Below are positions 1-9,513 of a stretch of DNA of 64,000 nt, one piece after another (the stretch's first letter is position 1; each line of letters begins with the position of its first letter). The translations under genes and the position numbers were made by a program. Below the pieces are notes generated by a model. It was given only the letters and a program-made list of their open reading frames with translations, did not search any database and was not told where the DNA came from. The stretch is from Hymenobacter sublimis. GTDB taxonomy: Bacteria > Bacteroidota > Bacteroidia > Cytophagales > Hymenobacteraceae. Location of the stretch: NCBI RefSeq assembly GCF_023101345.1, contig NZ_CP095848.1, positions 247,501 through 311,500 on the forward strand. The letters run 5' to 3'.

Positions 1-648
<648 letters not shown>

Positions 649-751
649 ACTTCTGTAGCATACGTAGCTCACCTCTTTCTTTTTCCTACTCTGCCTCTAT
701 GTTAAAATACGACAGCCCTTGTCCGCTTCGGTGGACAGGATGCTGGCTTGA

Positions 752-863
752 TAATGGTGGCTTTAGCCCGGGTGTTCACCTCTTCCCATTCCGAACAGAG
801 TCGTTAAGCCCCGGAGCGCCTATGGTACTGCCTTCACCGGCGGGAGAGTCGGTCGCCGCCAAC
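752..863 (+). rRNA. rrf: 5S ribosomal RNA
   Basis: Recognised by the 5S core CACCTCTTCCCATTCCGAAC (about 779-798) followed by AGAGTCGTTAAGCCCC and the loop E/helix IV segment GGTACTGC, with pairing ends GGTGGC (756-761) and GTCGCCGCC (852-860). It lies about 100 bp behind the 23S 3' end with no tRNA between, the usual Bacteroidota order. Exact ends are good to a few bases. Confidence 0.92.
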
Positions 864-880
864 CTTATCATTTATGTGCC

Positions 881-915
881 TCGGCCCCCCGCGACTTCGT
901 GCTGCGGGGGGCCGA
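881..915 (+). terminator. Hairpin behind the rRNA operon, probable terminator
   Basis: A perfect 12-bp GC-rich stem (881-892 with 904-915) closes an 11-nt loop just behind the 5S gene. There is no real U tract afterwards, so termination by this hairpin is inferred from position and stability. Confidence 0.6.
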
Positions 916-1129
916 CGTGCGTTATCCCCCTATCCCTATGCTCCCCCTTGCCTCCACCCCGGTAGAGGGAGGGGAAGCAGTTGGAATCAGTTCTGTATGT
1001 ATCTTCTTAATTGGATCAACGTCACTTAGTAGAGTGTTATGAAATAATAAGGACAAAAAAATGCTTAAACGGCTATGGCAGGGGTCATGAAATTTTAGTT
1101 GAATCTGTGCACTCAAATATTTCCAGTTT

Positions 1130-1185
1130 AAAGCACATACAAAAGGGCCACTTGCTAATGCAAGCGGCCCTTTTGTATGTGCTTT
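1130..1185 (-). terminator. Rho-independent terminator of the porU-porV-M16 transcript
   Basis: The arms 1130-1154 and 1161-1185 pair over 25 bp with one mismatch around a 6-nt loop. A/T-rich arm bases provide a U run in the minus-strand direction. It starts 13 bp beyond the stop codon of the minus-strand M16-like gene and could also stop plus-strand read-through from the rRNA operon. Confidence 0.85.
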
Positions 1186-1197
1186 ATTGTAAGGCTC

Positions 1198-2481
1198 TTA
1201 TTCTCTTGGTCCGGATACCACCTCTATCATTGAGTTAATAGATAAGTACTCTTGGGCCAAAGTCAATAAGCTACTTGATTGGACGTCTTGAATTCTTTCG
1301 ACAAACTCGCTATAGTAAGCAGTTGGAAGATCATGGAAAACAAGGTTCATATACTTATCACATTGTTCGAACACTGTGCTGAGCTCATTGGCAAACTTAC
1401 CGGCCATGTAGTTCTTGACGGTTTGCAGTTCGTCATCTGGAATACGCTCAGTTTGCAGGCGGCTCAGTTCAAAGTGAATTTCTTTGATGGCGGCTTCCGT
1501 GTTAGTAGTATTGACATCTGAGCCGATAACAAAGCTGGAAGCATGTTCGCGCGGATTCACACTTGCGTAGATGCCATAAGTCAGACCTTTGTCTTCACGG
1601 ATATTTCGCATCAGGCGTGATCCAAAGTAGCCTCCTAGCACTTTTACTAATACTTGCAATTCGTGCGTCTGCGAGTGGCTTAGCGCGGGCCAAAGCTTCC
1701 CTATGCGCAATGAGGACTGTAGGCTGCCTTTCAGTAACACATAGTCTTGGGCTAGCGTGCTTGCTGCTAGTACTACAGCAGGTAGGGTGGGCTTTACTTC
1801 TGACGAGAGCACCACTGTTCCCAGCAATTCACCAATTAATTTTTGGTCTGCATCTGCAACATCACCGCACAGGAATATTTCGCTCCGTGACAGCTGATAC
1901 CGTTGCTGATGGAACGTCCGAAGTTGAGTAGCAGTAACTAGACGGAAGAGATTCTCATTGAATTTAACGCCGTAGGGATACGTAGGGCCAAACAAGTTAT
2001 GCGAAAACTGCTCAGCGGCTAGGTAACTGGATTTTTGACGTTCAACCCGCACGTTCTGGATTGTGCGAGTCTTTAGCTGTTCAAGCTCTGGGTCCGGGAA
2101 CGTGGCTTCCGTTAGTACATCCAGTACTAGGGGAAGTAGCTTCGGCAGGTGACGAGTTAGGCAGTATAAGGTGAGTGTAGCCCGATCAAACCCTTGCTCA
2201 CATTCTAGGGAGGCTCCGTAGAACGCTATTTCATCGGCAATTTGGCGGGCTGTGCGCGTGCGGGTGCCTTCGAGCAGCATGCGCGCCGTGAGCAGCGAAA
2301 TACCGGGAGCTGGTTCATACCATTTGCCGGCTTTGAATACTACCTGAAGACGGACTACGGGCTGGGCATCATTGCGCAGTACATGCAGACGGGCTCCGTT
2401 AAGGAGCGAAAACACGTCAGCCGCGGGCAGCGTTACGCGGGCCAGCGGCTGAACGGGAGGAGCGACTTTGCGGTCGAGCAT
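1198..2481 (-). CDS. M16 family peptidase-like protein lacking the HXXEH motif
   Basis: The 427-residue product resembles M16B (pitrilysin / processing-peptidase beta-like) proteins: an N-terminal half with LLEGT-TR, a DPEL-QLK helix, and a C-terminal half with the characteristic R-xx-KGLTYG segment. The zinc motif HXXEH, expected just before LLEGT, is replaced by LLTAR, so this looks like the non-catalytic partner of a two-subunit M16 protease. No signal peptide is evident. The ATG at 2481 is preferred over an in-frame TTG directly before it. It begins 13 bp after porV in the same direction and ends at a strong terminator, so it is the last gene of the porU-porV operon. A catalytic partner would have to be encoded elsewhere. 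Its base composition is visibly less GC-rich than most of the window. Confidence 0.85.
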   Translation of the reverse strand: MLDRKVAPPVQPLARVTLPAADVFSLLNGARLHVLRNDAQPVVRLQVVFKAGKWYEPAPGISLLTARMLLEGTRTRTARQIADEIAFYGASLECEQGFDRATLTLYCLTRHLPKLLPLVLDVLTEATFPDPELEQLKTRTIQNVRVERQKSSYLAAEQFSHNLFGPTYPYGVKFNENLFRLVTATQLRTFHQQRYQLSRSEIFLCGDVADADQKLIGELLGTVVLSSEVKPTLPAVVLAASTLAQDYVLLKGSLQSSLRIGKLWPALSHSQTHELQVLVKVLGGYFGSRLMRNIREDKGLTYGIYASVNPREHASSFVIGSDVNTTNTEAAIKEIHFELSRLQTERIPDDELQTVKNYMAGKFANELSTVFEQCDKYMNLVFHDLPTAYYSEFVERIQDVQSSSLLTLAQEYLSINSMIEVVSGPRE

Positions 2482-2494
2482 CAAAAGGAAGAAG

Positions 2495-3682
2495 TTAGTT
2501 GGACGTGTCGCCGGAGCTGCCGAAGGCTTCGCTCAGTTCATTGAAGTTAAAGTGCAACGACACGCGTAATGTTTGGGCTAAAGGATTAGCTCTGGAATTG
2601 GGTACCAGGTAGGCGCCATCAACCCCAAATACTTGGTAGCGGACGCCAGCTCCGAGGCTCAGATACTGACGGCCCCCGCTATTAGGGTTCTCGTAGAAAT
2701 AGCCTACCCGGGCCATCAGCAAATCATTATACGTGTACTCAAGGCCGCCAGAAAGGTTTATCTCGCGCAGTTCTCCTTTAAAACCGTCGGGAGAGTCGCT
2801 GAAGGAGCTTGTAATACCGCGGACAATACCATAGTTAGCCCGCTCCACATTTTCTGCTATGATACGTGGGTCAGTCGAAGGTACCTCATCTTCAAAATAA
2901 GGGCTGGGTACTAGCAACTTGTTGACGTCGAATGCCAGCGTAATCTTATTATAAGCGTCCAGCTCTTTCGTGATGGCAGTACCTAGCTTCAGGTTGGTTG
3001 GTAGAAAGTCAGGACGATTGGGGTCGGTGTAGGTGATTTTATTGCCAATGTTAGAAACCGCGCCACCAAAAGCCAAGCTATACTCCCCGGCGCCAATGGT
3101 AAGGTCTGTATTGTAATAAGCGCCAAGATCCACGGCAACCGCATTACCAGGGTTGCTGTCAATATTGCCTCCCGTAAGGTTAGAGCGGATATAGCGGGCG
3201 TTGATGCCTACTCCAAACTTTTCGCTGAGCTTCTGCCCATAGCCCACACTCACGGCATATTCCTTGGGGTTAAAGGTGCCGTTGGCTGCTCCCGTTGAAG
3301 TCCGGTACTGGATTTCTCCCAGATCGAAATACATCAGGTTGGCGGCAAGCGTAGCCCGTTCGCCTATTTTTGTCGTTCCGCTCAAGTAAGCCAAGCCCAT
3401 GTCATTGGCCACGCCGGCTAGCCAAGGAGTATACGAGGTAGAAACACTGTGCTGGTAGCGCACGAAGCCCAATTTGCCTGGGTTATAATACGCTGAGTTG
3501 GCATCTGGGCTGATAGCAGCACCAACTTCTCCCATGGCTCCTGAGCGCGAATCTGGGCTAACCGTCAGGATGGGAACAGCGGTAGTAATTGGAATAACCC
3601 GGTCCTGGGCTTGGGCGGTAGCAGCCAGGCCTAGCAGACCCGGCAACAGCATGGAGCGCAAGGTCAGTTTCGTCAGTGTCAT
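2495..3682 (-). CDS. porV: Type IX secretion outer-membrane protein PorV
   Basis: The 395-residue protein has a signal peptide (about residues 1-25, cut after AQA), the PorV-family N-terminal region with SRSGAMGE and AAISPDANSAYYNPGK, and a repetitive beta-strand pattern of a FadL-type outer-membrane barrel ending near residue 385 (LRVSLHFNF). PorV (LptO) shuttles type IX cargo from the translocon to the PorU sortase at the cell surface. It lies 57 bp downstream of porU on the same strand, the arrangement seen in many Bacteroidota. The start ATG directly precedes a canonical signal sequence. Confidence 0.95.
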   Translation of the reverse strand: MTLTKLTLRSMLLPGLLGLAATAQAQDRVIPITTAVPILTVSPDSRSGAMGEVGAAISPDANSAYYNPGKLGFVRYQHSVSTSYTPWLAGVANDMGLAYLSGTTKIGERATLAANLMYFDLGEIQYRTSTGAANGTFNPKEYAVSVGYGQKLSEKFGVGINARYIRSNLTGGNIDSNPGNAVAVDLGAYYNTDLTIGAGEYSLAFGGAVSNIGNKITYTDPNRPDFLPTNLKLGTAITKELDAYNKITLAFDVNKLLVPSPYFEDEVPSTDPRIIAENVERANYGIVRGITSSFSDSPDGFKGELREINLSGGLEYTYNDLLMARVGYFYENPNSGGRQYLSLGAGVRYQVFGVDGAYLVPNSRANPLAQTLRVSLHFNFNELSEAFGSSGDTSN

Positions 3683-3739
3683 AGGGGAACGAAGAAAAAA
3701 TAGAGGCGGAAGGTAGGCGAAATGCGCAAGCTTTTGCTT

Positions 3740-6700
3740 CTAGTTAAGCAAAACTAGCTTTTCAAATTTGGAAGCTGTAGAACCGTCACGTGGCGAGCGG
3801 ACGCTAACGCGGTATACGTAAACACCGCGCGCCAACTGATCTTGGTACTCGTCGCGGCCATCCCAACTGATGGAAGCCACGTGGGGGCCACTGCTAAGTG
3901 CCGAGGCCTGCAGCGTGCGAACCAGTTTGCCGGATACCGTGAAGATCTGCACTTGTACTTCTAATTCTTCGCCTTGACGATTATGATCGAAGTGGAAAGT
4001 GGTCGCGCTGGCAAAGGGATTCGGATAATTAAGAACGTGTTGCAGGGCTAGCTTTTCGGTGGGCGCCGCAATAAACTCAATAGCACGCTCGGCCGAGTTG
4101 TTCCAGGTATCCCAAGCCTTCACGCGCAGCTCATGGGGGCCTGGACTGAGGTCTTTGAACAGGTATTTTACTTGGCCAGCCTGGAAGCTGTCTACTTTGG
4201 CCGTGTAGAACTCGTTGAGGATGGTAACCTTCGAAGGGTCGCCGTCGAGGGTAGCGGTGAGGTCGTGGCCGATACCGGTGCCTGCAGTATTAATGCCGCT
4301 GGCGTCGCGCAGGTTGCCAATCAACGTGGTGGTAGTCCCCGTGAGGCCCCCAAACACGAAGCTGGTTTCGTTGTCCATAAACAGCTGGATACGCGGCGGA
4401 ATAGTGTCGCGGTAAGCCAGCTGAGCCGCGTCGCCCACGGGAATGAAGCGCTGACCGTGGGCGTCAGTGCGGGCCGTGGGGTCGGCCGCATACAGGCTGA
4501 TCTTGCCCAGCCCTACTTGGTAATTGATGTCTTTGGGCACCACAAACTGCAGCTTAAACTGACCGTTGCTGACCGTAGCAGGACCATCGTAGAGCACGTT
4601 CTCCCGCACGGCTATCGGCGTCGGTTTATCGCCTGCTTCATTGCCGAGGGTCATGACCGTGGACTTCTTCTCAAATATCTGTACCTGAGCAGTACCCGCA
4701 AAACGGGCGTTGCGTTGCCCCGCGCGCCGGATTTCGCCCTTGATTTCTACCTGCCGCAGTGCCTTTAGGGTATCAAGCTGAGCCAGGGATGCTGATTTGC
4801 CATTTACCTCTGTCACCACAGCTTCTTGCTCGGGGTAGGCCAACCGCATGGAAGGGTCACCGAGCAGGGCATAATTACGGTTATTGTCGCCGGATACAGC
4901 TGCGTTTTTGGTAGCCTGGCAGATGTCGCCAATACGGGGCATATTGCCGTTGGCGAGCGGCGTGAACAGGTCGCGGAAGAATTCTACAGCCATGTTCTGG
5001 TTCCGGTCAGCATACACAACCCGAGTAGTAGTAAACAAGCCAATAGCGCCGCCTGCAATGTCGGTCAGGGACTGTTCGCCGGCCGAGGTAAACTCGGGGT
5101 TGTCGTAGGTGCTGAAGTCGCAGGTGCCCGTGAATAAGAAGGACAAACGGTTGCTGTTCCGCAGCCGCAACACCGAAGAATTCGTCAGAATCTGCTCCTC
5201 AGCCCAGCCTTTAGGGCCACCGTGCCCGATGTAGTTAATCAGTAGCGAACCTTGCTCAAATGCCTCATCAATGGACTGCTCAGCGGCTGGGGAGCGTTGA
5301 CCCGCTGCCACAATTACCTGAGGGTACATGTCGAGGTAGTGTTTATACACGTTGTAGCCCTGGGCAGTAGCAAGCGTATCGAGTGGGTTCGTAAGCTGCT
5401 CAGTATAAGTAGTAAACAAGTTATTGTCCCCGTCATCGGCCACGAAGGAAAGGCGGTTACGCCACTTTCCGTAGCTGACCGGCGAGTCGTAAGCAAGCAG
5501 TTTGTCAACGACGAGCCGCGCCTGGTCGGTAGTTCGTACGGGTAGGCGGCCTACGCCAATATCGAGCAATTCGTTGTTGGAGTTGGGAGCCCAGCTGCCT
5601 TCGGTATCGTCGAGCAGGCCGTAATAGTCATCGGAGGAGTACGTAATGCCCTGGCTGCCCGGCCGCGCGCCCATGATCTGGTCGAAGCTTTCTACCGATT
5701 CGTACACCGGCACAAAGTTTTGGTTGATTTTGTCGGCGTTGGCCGGGAGCCGATTTTTCCACCACGTAGGCAATTGATCGGCTTGGTTGGTAGGATCGGC
5801 CTTGTAGTCGTAGGAAGCGTCGCCGAACAGTAGCAGGTACTGGCGTTTGCCGGCCGGGGCCCGGTCGTACACCATTTTCATAAAGTCCCGGATGGCCGTA
5901 ACATCCTGCCCACCGGAGCCAAACTCATTGTACACCTGATTGGTCGTGACTACTTGGGTGGTTAGGCCATCGTGCGCGGCGCGGTGAGCTGCTAAGCGGT
6001 TGGCCTGCGCTAGGAAAGCCGGGTGGGTCAGAACAACCAGCTCCAGCTTGCTGTCCAGGTTCAGCGCGTGCAGATTCTGGTTAGCAACCCGGCCAAAGTT
6101 GCGGGGGGCCGGAAAGTTGCTGCCGCTGAAGGCCACAAACTCCCGGACAGTATCAGTGCGAGCCAGAAAACTGCCGCTAGGAGCCACTACCTCGGCCGGC
6201 CGGCGCGGGTTGCTGACATCCCAGATGGTAACGCCAGTAGCATTGGCTAGCTCGTATTGGCTAATGGCGCCGGGGGCAATGTTTTCGAGGGAGCGAAACT
6301 CCAGCTGGCTGCCTGCGAACCGGAGCTGGCGGCGGGCATTAAGTTCTAGGTAGTCCAGGTAGCCCCTAGCGGCTGGGTCATTGCTGCCGTTGTACGTGAG
6401 GTCTACCTTAATGGCGGCCGGCACCGAAGCAGGCACCACGTAGCTTAGCGTAGTGAGGTTGGTGTTGGCTACCTCGGGGTAGCATCCTAAGCCGCCGGTG
6501 CAATAGTAGCCCGGCACTACTTGGGTAGTGGCGGACTGTCCGTTGAGGCTGCTTTGAAAAAAGGTAGCCGCCGCCGATGAGGCCGCCACCGATGCCGTTA
6601 CCTGCACCGTAGTACCGGCTACCAGATCGGGTACGGTAAAGGAAAACGATTTTTGGTCGGAAGTTGAGAATTGCTCCCCCAGCCACACTCGCCCCGATTT

Positions 6701-7675
6701 AGCTAAGTTCACCAATTCCAGTTCGTAAAACTGCCGCTCCGTGAACGTGGTGATACGGGCCGTGGCGCTACCCGTAACTGCGGGAGCCGCGGCAACGCGC
6801 CGGCCGGCAGTATTACCCACCGTCAGGAAGTAATAGGCCGTATCGGTGTAGGGGTTTAGGTGGTGCTGAAAGCGCGCCGCGCCGCCGGCCCGCGTCCAGG
6901 TGTGGGGGCCGCGGGCATAGAACAGAAAGTACTCATTGTCGTCGAGGGTAGCGTTGGCGTCGCCTACGAAACGAATGGGGTTTTCGGCCAGGTCATCGGG
7001 CCGGAAGGTTTGGCTGGCCTGGGGCAAGGTGCCCATGGCGTTGCCATACAGGCGCAGGCGGGCCGGATCCAGGGCCTGCACGTTGAGCCCCAGGCTAGCC
7101 AGAGCCTTCTTATCAAGCTTATAGATGCCGCTACCCGGAACTCCGATCTTAAACCAGTCGCCCTGACTTAAAACGGAAGAACGGGCGTAGGTGCGGGTGC
7201 CGGCGGCCGGCCGTTGGGCGTTTGCGTTCCGAGAATAAGCGTAAGTGAAGGAAACGAGCTTTTCGGCCTGGCCAGTTTGGGGGTTGCGGCGCAGGGGCTG
7301 CAGGGCCAATAGCGTCACGGGCTGGCGTTGCTCTAAGCCGGTTACCAGCCCAGTGGTTGGGGTAGTAGGCAGCGCCGCTAGGTCCAGCTGGCGCGCATCG
7401 GCGGCCGGTACGGGCTCATAAACGGTTTCGCGCAGGTTGCCCTCGGTTACGGTGCCAGGTAGCCGGAGCTGATAAGTGCCGACCTGCTCGTTCAGGCGGA
7501 AAAAAGCGCCCCGAAACGAAGGGACCCGCCGCTGCTGACCCCGGATGACCACTGGTTCCGTGCCCGTCCAGGCAATACGGGCCCGCACAACTTGCTCCGT
7601 TGCCTGGGCCCGGGCCGGTGGGCCGCCCATGCTTATCCCTAGTAAAAGCAACAACCAGCAAGTAAAAAACCGCAT
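3740..7675 (-). CDS. porU: Type IX secretion sortase PorU (C25 family)
   Basis: The 1311-residue product is the cell-surface sortase that removes the C-terminal signal of type IX cargo and attaches it to A-LPS. A signal peptide is followed by beta-rich domains, then a gingipain-like C25 domain (about 560-960). The catalytic His lies in NYIGHGG (about residue 819) and the Cys in FTGTCDF (about 853). The C-terminus has the Por-type sorting fold (NYPNPF near 1235, ARGVYVYRV, final KLVLLN), as PorU family members do. The ATG at 7675 is preferred over a TTG two codons upstream because it directly precedes the hydrophobic signal. It is the first gene of porU-porV-M16 and is separated from pssA by about 230 bp, room for its own promoter. 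Confidence 0.95.
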   Translation of the reverse strand: MRFFTCWLLLLLGISMGGPPARAQATEQVVRARIAWTGTEPVVIRGQQRRVPSFRGAFFRLNEQVGTYQLRLPGTVTEGNLRETVYEPVPAADARQLDLAALPTTPTTGLVTGLEQRQPVTLLALQPLRRNPQTGQAEKLVSFTYAYSRNANAQRPAAGTRTYARSSVLSQGDWFKIGVPGSGIYKLDKKALASLGLNVQALDPARLRLYGNAMGTLPQASQTFRPDDLAENPIRFVGDANATLDDNEYFLFYARGPHTWTRAGGAARFQHHLNPYTDTAYYFLTVGNTAGRRVAAAPAVTGSATARITTFTERQFYELELVNLAKSGRVWLGEQFSTSDQKSFSFTVPDLVAGTTVQVTASVAASSAAATFFQSSLNGQSATTQVVPGYYCTGGLGCYPEVANTNLTTLSYVVPASVPAAIKVDLTYNGSNDPAARGYLDYLELNARRQLRFAGSQLEFRSLENIAPGAISQYELANATGVTIWDVSNPRRPAEVVAPSGSFLARTDTVREFVAFSGSNFPAPRNFGRVANQNLHALNLDSKLELVVLTHPAFLAQANRLAAHRAAHDGLTTQVVTTNQVYNEFGSGGQDVTAIRDFMKMVYDRAPAGKRQYLLLFGDASYDYKADPTNQADQLPTWWKNRLPANADKINQNFVPVYESVESFDQIMGARPGSQGITYSSDDYYGLLDDTEGSWAPNSNNELLDIGVGRLPVRTTDQARLVVDKLLAYDSPVSYGKWRNRLSFVADDGDNNLFTTYTEQLTNPLDTLATAQGYNVYKHYLDMYPQVIVAAGQRSPAAEQSIDEAFEQGSLLINYIGHGGPKGWAEEQILTNSSVLRLRNSNRLSFLFTGTCDFSTYDNPEFTSAGEQSLTDIAGGAIGLFTTTRVVYADRNQNMAVEFFRDLFTPLANGNMPRIGDICQATKNAAVSGDNNRNYALLGDPSMRLAYPEQEAVVTEVNGKSASLAQLDTLKALRQVEIKGEIRRAGQRNARFAGTAQVQIFEKKSTVMTLGNEAGDKPTPIAVRENVLYDGPATVSNGQFKLQFVVPKDINYQVGLGKISLYAADPTARTDAHGQRFIPVGDAAQLAYRDTIPPRIQLFMDNETSFVFGGLTGTTTTLIGNLRDASGINTAGTGIGHDLTATLDGDPSKVTILNEFYTAKVDSFQAGQVKYLFKDLSPGPHELRVKAWDTWNNSAERAIEFIAAPTEKLALQHVLNYPNPFASATTFHFDHNRQGEELEVQVQIFTVSGKLVRTLQASALSSGPHVASISWDGRDEYQDQLARGVYVYRVSVRSPRDGSTASKFEKLVLLN

Positions 7676-7906
7676 AGACAAGGCGCAGAAATCAGGACAA
7701 TATAAAAGCCGCAGCTTTGGGCAGGCAACAGGATAGACAGTAACTCAGTTCAGCGCGCAGTAGGTAACTGCCGAGCCTACGAATTATTGCGGCCTGAGAC
7801 CAGAAAATTACGCTTTCATGAACGCAGTAGCGCGGGCACTCGGATTGGCAAACATTCCTGGCTCAAGCAACTGAAGAGTTGGATGCTAGCCTCCTCTCAG
7901 GTAGCC

Positions 7907-8599
7907 TCAAGCTGTTTTGGCCCGTGTGAGCAAGGATAACAGCACGTACAGCAAAATAATGAGCGGAATAGCGGCGGCACCTAGCACCAGTAGCAACCCC
8001 ACGCTCAGCAGCAAAAAGATAAAGCGGACCTGATTATCCTGCCAGCGGAAAGACTTGAACTTCAAGGCAAACAACGGTAGCTCCGCTACTAGCAAGCCCG
8101 ACAAAATCACCGTCAGCGCGAGTAGGAGCCAGGGATTCAGGATAAGCTTGGTTATCCCTAAGTCGTCGTGGGCCATGATGAGGGGCAGGGAAGCTACTAC
8201 CAGGGTGCAGGCGGGAGTAGGCAGGCCGATAAAGGAGTCGGACTGGCGCGTATCGTTATTAAACTTAGCCAGCCGCAGGGCCGAGAATACCGTGACCAGA
8301 AAGCCTACGTAAGGTAACCAGGTGGGCAGATCGGCCCCGGCCTGGCGCAGCAAATCAAACAGGAAAGCACCCGGCACCACGCCGAAGGATACCATATCAG
8401 CCAGGGAATCGAGGTCTTTGCCGATGGGGGAGGAGACGTGCAGGACCCGCGCCAGCAAGCCGTCAAAAAAGTCGAAAACTGCGGCTAGCCCCACGAAGTA
8501 CGCGGCCGTTTCCAGTTCGCCCGCGAAAATGTGGCAGAGGGCCAGGCAGCCGGAAAACAGATTAAGACAGGTAACGGCGTTAGGAAGATGTTTTTTCAA
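7907..8599 (-). CDS. pssA: CDP-diacylglycerol-serine O-phosphatidyltransferase
   Basis: The product is an integral membrane enzyme making phosphatidylserine, the precursor of phosphatidylethanolamine. The CDP-alcohol phosphotransferase signature D-G-x2-A-R-x8-G-x3-D-x3-D is intact (FDGLLAR then GKDLDSLAD). At least six hydrophobic segments follow, and ALRLAKFN is typical of PssA. I place the start at TTG 8599, giving MKKHLPNAVTCLNLFSG, which matches how family members usually begin; a longer frame from TTG 8647 would add 16 residues. It lies 58 bp downstream of the metallo-hydrolase gene on the same strand and the two are probably co-transcribed. Confidence 0.92.
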   Translation of the reverse strand: MKKHLPNAVTCLNLFSGCLALCHIFAGELETAAYFVGLAAVFDFFDGLLARVLHVSSPIGKDLDSLADMVSFGVVPGAFLFDLLRQAGADLPTWLPYVGFLVTVFSALRLAKFNNDTRQSDSFIGLPTPACTLVVASLPLIMAHDDLGITKLILNPWLLLALTVILSGLLVAELPLFALKFKSFRWQDNQVRFIFLLLSVGLLLVLGAAAIPLIILLYVLLSLLTRAKTA

Positions 8600-8657
8600 G
8601 GGAGAGGGGAAAGTATGCCTTGGAATACGCGGAGAAAAGCGCAGCAAAAGCTGCTTC

Positions 8658-9293
8658 TTACTTCAGAAATGGATTGGTGCGGCGCTCCTGGCCGATGGTG
8701 GTGGCCGGGCCGTGGCCGGGGTACACAACGGTTTCGTCGGGGAGGGTTAGCAACTGGCTTTTGATGCTGGCAATAAGAGTCGCATGGTCGCCGCCAGGCA
8801 AATCGGTGCGGCCAATGCTGCTTTGAAACAGCACGTCGCCCCCGATGACGGTGCTGCTTGGGGCATGGTAGAAAATTACGTGGCCTGGCGCGTGGCCCGG
8901 CGCAAATCGTACCTCCAGCTCTGTTTCTCCGAAGCGCAATGGCTCGCCGGGCGTCAGAAAGCCAGTTGGTTCAGCCGGAGTGTAGCGGGCAAAGCCGTAG
9001 CTGGGAGCGTAAGCCGGCACCGAGCGCAGGGTAGCCAAATCAGCCTCATGAATCAGAAACGGCACCTTATAAGTGTCCACCACAAACTGGTTACCGAAAA
9101 CATGGTCGATGTGGCAGTGGGTATTCAGCAGCAACACCACCTGCAGGCCCTGCTTCTCAATAAAGCTACGCAGGGCTTCCTGCTCGGCCCGCTCGTAGCA
9201 GCCGGGGTCGATGATAACGCACTGGCCCGTGGCGTCGTGCAGTAAATAGGTGTTCTCAGAAAAGGCGTTGAAGGTAAAGCCAGAAACAGTCAT
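8658..9293 (-). CDS. MBL-fold metallo-hydrolase (glyoxalase II-like)
   Basis: This 211-residue cytoplasmic protein has the metallo-beta-lactamase zinc motif in NTHCHIDH, a second ligand region in FAPGHAPGH, and the later Asp and His ligands in GGDVLF and YPGHGP. Members of this subgroup are usually annotated as hydroxyacylglutathione-hydrolase-like thioesterases, but the substrate cannot be assigned from sequence. The ATG at 9293 gives a normal family N-terminus (MTVSGFTFNAFSENTYLL); an upstream in-frame start adds 13 residues without similarity. It is first in a likely two-gene unit with pssA. Confidence 0.9.
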   Translation of the reverse strand: MTVSGFTFNAFSENTYLLHDATGQCVIIDPGCYERAEQEALRSFIEKQGLQVVLLLNTHCHIDHVFGNQFVVDTYKVPFLIHEADLATLRSVPAYAPSYGFARYTPAEPTGFLTPGEPLRFGETELEVRFAPGHAPGHVIFYHAPSSTVIGGDVLFQSSIGRTDLPGGDHATLIASIKSQLLTLPDETVVYPGHGPATTIGQERRTNPFLK

Positions 9294-9513
9294 GCGCAAA
9301 GGAAAAGGAGCCGGCCCGTAGCCAGGAATCAATTTAGGAGGGTAAGTTACGAGTCTTGCTGCGAATGAAAGGGTAGTGACCGGCCCCAGCCGTGCGCCAG
9401 GAGCGGATCAGTAATTGGCTCGTGAACCTGGCAGGCGCACCAGCCCTAGGTTGGGCTCGTAACGTACCGTGGCCTCTGGTAGTGTTCTGCGTTTCTCCCT
9501 TACCTTGCCCGTA

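Larger units (their letters stand above)
864..1197. other. Intergenic region after the rRNA operon, no gene seen
   Basis: About 330 bp between the 5S gene and the convergent M16-like gene. It holds a GC-rich hairpin behind the rRNA operon (881-915), a C-rich stretch (about 922-960), an AT-rich stretch (990-1130) and a long terminator hairpin (1130-1185). No frame in it has coding character. Confidence 0.7.

Noticed and set aside
650..750. tRNA gene in the 23S-5S spacer
   Set aside because: No cloverleaf with T-loop GTTC-like and acceptor pairing can be drawn; only a short hairpin near 720-735 is visible.
3500..7700. Long open frames opposite porV and porU (for example 4133-4768 plus strand, 6000-6353 plus strand)
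   Set aside because: Antisense to strongly supported genes in GC-rich DNA; their peptides show no domain or start-signal support.
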